Assembly: GCA_011524395.1 (NCBI GenBank)
Contig: WTKN01000201.1
Coordinates: forward strand, 1 to 64,000
Source: Moorena sp. SS36440bin_2
GTDB taxonomy: Bacteria; Cyanobacteriota; Cyanobacteriia; Cyanobacteriales; Coleofasciculaceae
DNA: 64,000 bases
Direction: 5' to 3'
Both the position numbers and the translations under genes were made by a program. The notes beneath the pieces were generated by a model. The model worked only from the letters and a program-made list of their open reading frames with translations. It ran no database searches and was not told the DNA's origin. Of the stretch, positions 58,289 to 64,000 are shown piece by piece (the stretch's first letter is position 1; every line of letters starts with the position of its first letter).

Positions 58289-59755
58289 TTATAACTGACT
58301 TTTACCTAACTTTGTCAGCTGATTCGCCAATTTCCCTAGTAGAGACTGGTAACTAAAAAATTGTTTGGCAGCGATGAGGCGAATACAGACGATATAGAGA
58401 CTCATAAATAGGAAGGGCTTCAGAATTGTTGGTAAACCTAGACAACTCACAATTGCTAACAGTACAATCAGAGCAGCTTTAAAGCAAGGAAGTAAAAACT
58501 TCATCAATGGCCAACCTAGTGCTCGGCAACCTACCCACCACGAGTAGACTGTCCAGACAATTCCTAGCACGAAAGCAACTGCAATTCCCACCCCAATTAG
58601 TCCTGCTTGCTGAGCACCAATCATAAAGCTCAAGAAGGCTACCGGAGCAATCATAAGGTTAACCTTGGCGTTAATCCCAGTTCTGCCTTTTGCTGCAAGC
58701 ATATTAATCAGTGAATTATTGATCAGCCTAAAGTAAGCAAACACCAGTAACCAAGGAATCACCTGGCAGGCTGGCACCCACTTCTGGCCAAATATCATAG
58801 AGATCAGCTGATCGTCTACCAGTAAAAAAAATAAGGCGTATAGAGGAGCCCCCAGGAAAGCCATTTGTTCAACCATTGTGACTAGAACACTTTGCTGCTG
58901 TTCGTCATTCTCTAACTGGGCGAATGAAGACATTCCTACCTGATTAATCACCTCACCCATTACAGTGTTAATTGTCTGGGTCAATTGGTAAGCAAAGTTG
59001 TAGTATCCCAAATTAGTATTACCCAGCAGTTTACCAATTACAAAGTTGTCACCATTGGCATTTACATAAAATCCCAAACTGGAGCCAGTGGCACCAAAAC
59101 AGAAGGACAAGACTTCTGAGCTAGCTTGTGGATCAATCTGTAAGCGGAATTTTTGTTCTACATGACGACGACTAATCCAATACTCTATAAACCAAAAAGC
59201 CGCATCTCCCACTACAAATGACCAGTAGCTCAAACCGATAAAGGCGCAACCAGTAGTAGAGACTACTCGCACTAACGAGGCGATTATGGTCGCATGGGCT
59301 ATTTCCCGATACCTCATCTGTCTAGTGAGTACTCCCTGATAAAGAGACTGGATAGAAGCAACCACCAGATTAAAGGCGAACACCATCAGAATCCATACCA
59401 GGTCTGGTACACCGAAAAAGTTAGCCGCTAGGGGAGATATCGCCACCATTGCCACTGCCAACATCAATCCCCTGGCAATAGCAATTGTGTATGTTGTATT
59501 TAAATAACGCTGGTCTTCAATGCCCTTGTAGACAATAAAAGAGTTGATGGTGCCTTGGGTGAACAAATTCAGGAAAGACCAAAAAATATAGGCAACGCTA
59601 ATCACCCCAAATTCAGATGGCAACAGCAACCTTGCTAGTATTAGATTACTTACCAATACCAGCAGACGTGTCCCGAGGGCTCCGTATGTTGTCCAGAACC
59701 CACTTGTGAGTAACGAGCTGAGTTTCATTAGGTTAGCAAGGTTTGGAAGGGACAA
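58289..59755 (-). CDS. Wzx-like polysaccharide flippase (MOP superfamily)
   Basis: ~12-14 hydrophobic helices, LLVLVSNLILARLLLPSEFGVISVAYIFWSFLNLF. Confidence 0.92.
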   Translation of the reverse strand: MSLPNLANLMKLSSLLTSGFWTTYGALGTRLLVLVSNLILARLLLPSEFGVISVAYIFWSFLNLFTQGTINSFIVYKGIEDQRYLNTTYTIAIARGLMLAVAMVAISPLAANFFGVPDLVWILMVFAFNLVVASIQSLYQGVLTRQMRYREIAHATIIASLVRVVSTTGCAFIGLSYWSFVVGDAAFWFIEYWISRRHVEQKFRLQIDPQASSEVLSFCFGATGSSLGFYVNANGDNFVIGKLLGNTNLGYYNFAYQLTQTINTVMGEVINQVGMSSFAQLENDEQQQSVLVTMVEQMAFLGAPLYALFFLLVDDQLISMIFGQKWVPACQVIPWLLVFAYFRLINNSLINMLAAKGRTGINAKVNLMIAPVAFLSFMIGAQQAGLIGVGIAVAFVLGIVWTVYSWWVGCRALGWPLMKFLLPCFKAALIVLLAIVSCLGLPTILKPFLFMSLYIVCIRLIAAKQFFSYQSLLGKLANQLTKLGKSQL

Positions 59756-59824
59756 AAGGCTTGCATGAAAAAGCCTTACATCTCAAAGGCAAATGACCAA
59801 TTACTGATGACTAATACAAAATTT

Positions 59825-60787
59825 TTAGTTGTTTGCTCTGTATTCTACGGAGCCAAGCGATCGCTTAATCACCAACTTGGCTAGTGGTGCCAGACTTACA
59901 GCTACCAGCGTCAGAAGCGATCGCGGATCGCGATAGAAGATTGAGCTATTGGCAACTAACGCTTGGTTGATAAAGTGAACAGCTTTAGCTGCATCACCAG
60001 CAGTTAGGGATAATCGAGCTAGATAGCGATACATATAGGCGTAAGCCGTCGGCAATACTTTCTCTACTAATTCTGGAGAGCGTTCATAAGCTGATTTAAG
60101 TACCTGTTCATGAGAATGCTGCATTTGTGTTATGTTAAAAGAGAGTCCAGAAGGACGAACTCGGTAAAAACACAGGACTTTTGGCTCCCGATAAAAACGC
60201 CAGCGTCCTGTAGCGGCAATTCTTAACCAGAAATCTATATCTTCTGAACTGCGTAACCCTTCGTCAAATTCCCCGACTTCATCCACTAGACAGCTTCGGA
60301 ATACACCATTAGAACCATGACCAATGAAATTCTTGCACAGTAGCGCTAGGAGTGGGTCAGACATAACTGGCTTACCACTCAGACGTATTATCGTGGGACT
60401 TCCATCATCACGGATTGCTTGTGAGGCACTGTAGACAACCCCTACCTCTGGTTCACGATCCAGTACAGCCAAATGGTTAGCTAGTTTGTCTGGCTTGTAG
60501 ACATCATCTGCATCAAGTAGAGCGATGTAGCTAGCACGAGCATGACGGATGCCATAGTTACGAGCCGATGACAGTCCTCCATTGGACTTGTGCAATAACT
60601 GAAAGCGTGAATCTCGCCGACAAAACGGTTTAACCAGTTCAGCGGTATCATCAGTAGAGCCGTCGTCAACAATCAGGACTTCAAATTCTTGATAAGACTG
60701 ACGCTCAAGAGAAACTAGCGCTTCCGAAATGTAGGAACGAACGTTATAAGCAGGAACGACAACACTGACTTTTGGTGAAGTAATCAT
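59825..60787 (-). CDS. Family 2 glycosyltransferase
   Basis: KVSVVVPAYNVRSYISEALVSLERQSYQEFEVLIVDDGSTDDTAEL; IALLDADDVYKPDKL. Confidence 0.95.
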   Translation of the reverse strand: MITSPKVSVVVPAYNVRSYISEALVSLERQSYQEFEVLIVDDGSTDDTAELVKPFCRRDSRFQLLHKSNGGLSSARNYGIRHARASYIALLDADDVYKPDKLANHLAVLDREPEVGVVYSASQAIRDDGSPTIIRLSGKPVMSDPLLALLCKNFIGHGSNGVFRSCLVDEVGEFDEGLRSSEDIDFWLRIAATGRWRFYREPKVLCFYRVRPSGLSFNITQMQHSHEQVLKSAYERSPELVEKVLPTAYAYMYRYLARLSLTAGDAAKAVHFINQALVANSSIFYRDPRSLLTLVAVSLAPLAKLVIKRSLGSVEYRANN

Positions 60788-61410
60788 TCAAAACTCCTAT
60801 CTCTAATATTTATTTCATTTCTTAAAACTACAAATGATTAAGTGATGGGGTTAAAAATATATTTTTCAATCTCTCATTACCCAGTCAAATCCTACTGACT
60901 TACTTATTTTCGTTAAATTTTACTATCTATAGCAAAACTAAATATATCATTAAACCCAATGCTAATTTATCATCAAAAAAAATCTTGTTTTTTTTAACTG
61001 TTTCCTATTGCCTTTTAACATCAATCATAGTTTCAAATATAATTTGAAAATGATATAATTATTAATTTGTTAATTTATAGTCATTTGCTAAATATAAGTA
61101 GGTATTTACTTTATGAAAAATACTTGGCTAAATTTAATTATAAAATTGACATATTGATGTAAAAAAAACTTACTTACAAAAATAATTAACATAACTCAAT
61201 TATAGTGTTAAAAGTAAAAAAACAACCGGGAAAAATTCGGATTTTTATAGTTACTTTTGATTAAGTATAATCTCTTAATAATCCGTATAATTGCGGTATA
61301 AATAATAGACATAAAATACATAATTTGGCTAACTTGTATATGAAATTTTATTTTGCTTGGCTCACTTGATAAGGGCGGTAAGGGTCGGATTGCTTTTAGA
61401 TTTTGCTTTC

Positions 61411-61527
61411 ATCAATCAAGTTATACCAATTCGTAAAATTACGGCTAAACATCAATTTGATCTCCCCATCTCGCCATCTCACCATTGGCATCGGTAGTCT
61501 AGCTTTGAAGAATTGGTATTAATTGAT
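61411..61527. mobile_element. MITE-like element, no ORF
   Basis: ATCAAT-caagtt-ATACCAATTC ... GAATTGGTAT-ta-ATTGAT. Confidence 0.45.
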
Positions 61528-62238
61528 GACCCACATTCTGCACTACATTGTGTAATTGTGTAGTTCTAAAAGATTACTAATTTTCAAGATTTTGCCATGG
61601 GGCTTACGCCGCCTGAAGGGCTAATCGCAAATCGTTGACTAATCCTGAGTATTTATACTTATCATAAAAAGCCAGGATCATATGTTAATTTATAAATTAA
61701 TACATTAATAATTAAAGTCCATTCAAGAATAAACGGTGCTACATTAAGAAATGCTAAAAAATACCCCATCCTTGCTCCAACCAGATGGGATAAAAATTTA
61801 CAAAAATTTACATAGCTATAAAAACTTTGCTTAAACTACTTATCAGCGAAGGTTTATAACCAAATGGACTGATCAGCAACACGCTGATAGCGGCCGCCAA
61901 AAGCTCAGGCTCCAATTCAGTCACCCTGGTTTATCGAGATTTGCGGCTATAATGAAACGGTTATGAGGGGGGAGGCCACAGATGAGGAGTGGGTATGAAA
62001 AATTTTTTCAAAACTGGCAACTATGCAATTAAAATGCATAACACCTTAAATTGCACAACTTAATTGCACAACCCAAGTAGGAGGTTAGTCACCTTAATGT
62101 CTATGTTATCATAAAAAGCGAGTATAGGTATCGGTTGCAGTTTTTGTTTTCAGTGTTGACAGGTTTCTTCTGTTTCATATTGCTAAGCATGCCTCCGAAA
62201 TTTCTATCTCTACATAAATCAAATTTTGGAGATATTGT

Positions 62239-62541
62239 ATGTCTGTCTACGTTGGTAACCTTGCACGTGAGGTGACAGAAGAGGATCTGAAATCTGTGTT
62301 TGAAGAATATGGCCAAATCAAGCGAATTCACATGCCCACCGATCGCGAAACAGGTAAATTAAGGGGCTTTGCTTTTGTGGAAATGAACACAGAGGAGGAA
62401 GAAGCGAAGGCCATTGAAGAGCTTGATCGAGCTGAATGGATGGGGCGTGAGCTCAAAGTAAATAAAGCCAAACCTCGGGAAAAAAGAAACTCATTTGGGG
62501 GGAGTCGCGGTAGAGGTGATAGCTTCTCTCGTCGCTACTAA
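62239..62541 (+). CDS. rbp: RRM-type RNA-binding protein (cyanobacterial Rbp)
   Basis: SVYVGNLAREVTEEDLKSVFEEYG; KLRGFAFVEM (RNP1/RNP2); Gly/Arg tail. Confidence 0.95.
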   Translation: MSVYVGNLAREVTEEDLKSVFEEYGQIKRIHMPTDRETGKLRGFAFVEMNTEEEEAKAIEELDRAEWMGRELKVNKAKPREKRNSFGGSRGRGDSFSRRY

Positions 62542-62590
62542 GCTCCCTTTGATCTAAATCAAAACCCAATTCTCATGTCTGAGGACAGGG

Positions 62591-62607
62591 CAGGGGTTCT
62601 ACCCCTG
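62591..62607. terminator. Hairpin downstream of rbp
   Basis: CAGGGGT tct ACCCCTG. Confidence 0.4.
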
Positions 62608-63362
62608 TCAAGTTCTGCGCTGCGCGTCAGAATTTGGGGAGTAATCCTGGTAGGGTAAAGCAAACCCGAACTATAGTTGAAACATACTAGTGTGCTTAGG
62701 ATTGCTGTCTATAAGTGGATTGAAGGCATCTTAAACTCTTTGATTCAGACAAGTATGAACGTTTAATACCTAGAGTAGGAAAACCCAAATAGGTAGTGTT
62801 CAGATCGAGAATCAGACTACTTTTAGTGTGTGAGTTAAGCAACAATATCGTTAATTCGGTATTGCTGAATCAAGGAATGAATATGAGTGGGGTCGGCATC
62901 CTGGCTGCCCGAAAATATTGAGAACGGGCAAGATGCCCATTCCAAAAAACTATTCAAATCATTCCATTATTAAGCAACGCCATTAATTCCACGGCTCATA
63001 GCTAAAGTCAGTTTTAAGCGATATATTGTAGCAAACTCTGCAGGCTGAAGCGTGGAAATAAACCATCACAGTTCCCTTGACAAGGAGTAAGGAAAAAATA
63101 AGGAGTTTGAGAGCTTGCTTTTGGTAGGCTTAATTTGGATTTCCTTGCCATAGACAAGTGCAGCCTATCCAGGTGCAATATTATGATTTTTAACGGACTT
63201 GAGATATGAGCCATTCGTTTTAAAAACTGGCCGGATGCCAACACCTTCCGTCAGTTGTAGGAGTTTTGTCAGTCAATCAGAGGTTTGCCCTGTCCTGTTC
63301 TTATGGGATGAATGATGACTTGTTATTCGACCACGGAAGCGATCAAAACAGGAGGACATTGA

Positions 63363-63563
63363 ATGACCCAAGTGGTGGTTGGTGAAAATGAGCACTTAGA
63401 ATCAGCCCTACGTCGATTTAAGCGAAAAGTCTCCCAAGCTGGCATCTTTGCTGATATGAAAAAGAATCGTCATTTTGAGACATTTGCACAAAAACGCAAA
63501 CGTAAAGAAATTGCGAGACATCGGGAACGTCGAAGACTCCGAAACCGTAGAAAACGGTTCTAG
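63363..63563 (+). CDS. rpsU: 30S ribosomal protein S21
   Basis: [55 protein letters not shown]. Confidence 0.96.
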   Translation: MTQVVVGENEHLESALRRFKRKVSQAGIFADMKKNRHFETFAQKRKRKEIARHRERRRLRNRRKRF

Positions 63564-63633
63564 CAGAGTAGATTGCTATATTAATTTTTTAGATCCACTC
63601 CGGTAGCATCGTTATTGTAAGGCGTGGGTAATA

Positions 63634-63691
63634 GGTAATAGGTAATGGGTAATTGGCAATTGTGATTACTCCTTTACCATTACCTATTACC
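63634..63691. repeat. Inverted pair of STRR tracts, 15-bp perfect arms
   Basis: GGTAATAGGTAATGG ... CCATTACCTATTACC. Confidence 0.85.
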
Positions 63692-63792
63692 CGTTGCCTA
63701 TTCCCATTACCCATTATCCAAAACAACCTTAGATTATGAACACTACAAATAACAAACGACAAAAGTGGACTTGATGTAACCTGATTTTTTGC

Positions 63793-64000
63793 TCAAGTTG
63801 TTAATGGCTGAGGATTCTTAGTCAGTAAATTTCGCAACCAGCGTCGAGTATTGGGAGAGAGTAGCCACATACCGAAGTACAAACCTATATCCATAGGTAG
63901 GGGTTTGCCATGGCGAATGGCTTCCCACAGAAGGGGAAAAAATGCCTTCCACTCACAAGCATTGGCAGCTCTTGAACTTACCTCTGTCAAGATAAAGGAT
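63793..64000 (-). CDS. C-terminal part of an unidentified protein running off the window edge
   Basis: Track start at 63990 is TTG; frame stays open to the window end. Confidence 0.4.
   Translation of the reverse strand, partial: SFILTEVSSRAANACEWKAFFPLLWEAIRHGKPLPMDIGLYFGMWLLSPNTRRWLRNLLTKNPQPLTT

Noticed and set aside
61890-61915. NotI-like GCGGCCGC site as vector or cassette boundary
   Set aside because: No vector, resistance or linker sequence around it; a chance occurrence is adequate

Overview
The window reads as a filamentous cyanobacterial chromosome, by codon usage, abundant HIP1 (GCGATCGC) sites, heptanucleotide short tandem repeats and gene content. It resembles large Moorena/Lyngbya-like genomes, but that assignment is an inference. 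Left part: an FG-GAP/RTX secreted protein; pdhB-secD-secF; dnaK-dnaJ; dapB; a STAS / REC-PP2C / HATPase partner-switching set; two cytochrome P450s flanking a phosphoketolase-like TPP enzyme; LLM and OYE-type flavin oxidoreductases; an AbrB-Doc toxin-antitoxin pair; and an alcohol dehydrogenase. Middle: a split nucleoside-phosphorylase/NB-ARC (STAND) gene plus TPR partner, divergent from a 4-TM protein. This is the best candidate for a conflict/defence system. Right part (36-61 kb): a long exopolysaccharide locus with GTs, two Wzc-like PCP/BY-kinases, Wza, Wzx, Wzy, exosortase and its partner, aminotransferase, acetyltransferase and a Tat-exported glycosidase. The window ends with an RRM protein and ribosomal protein S21. 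Most intergenic regions carry interspersed palindromic repeats, and some overlap start or stop codons. No tRNA, rRNA, CRISPR array or intact transposase was recognised.
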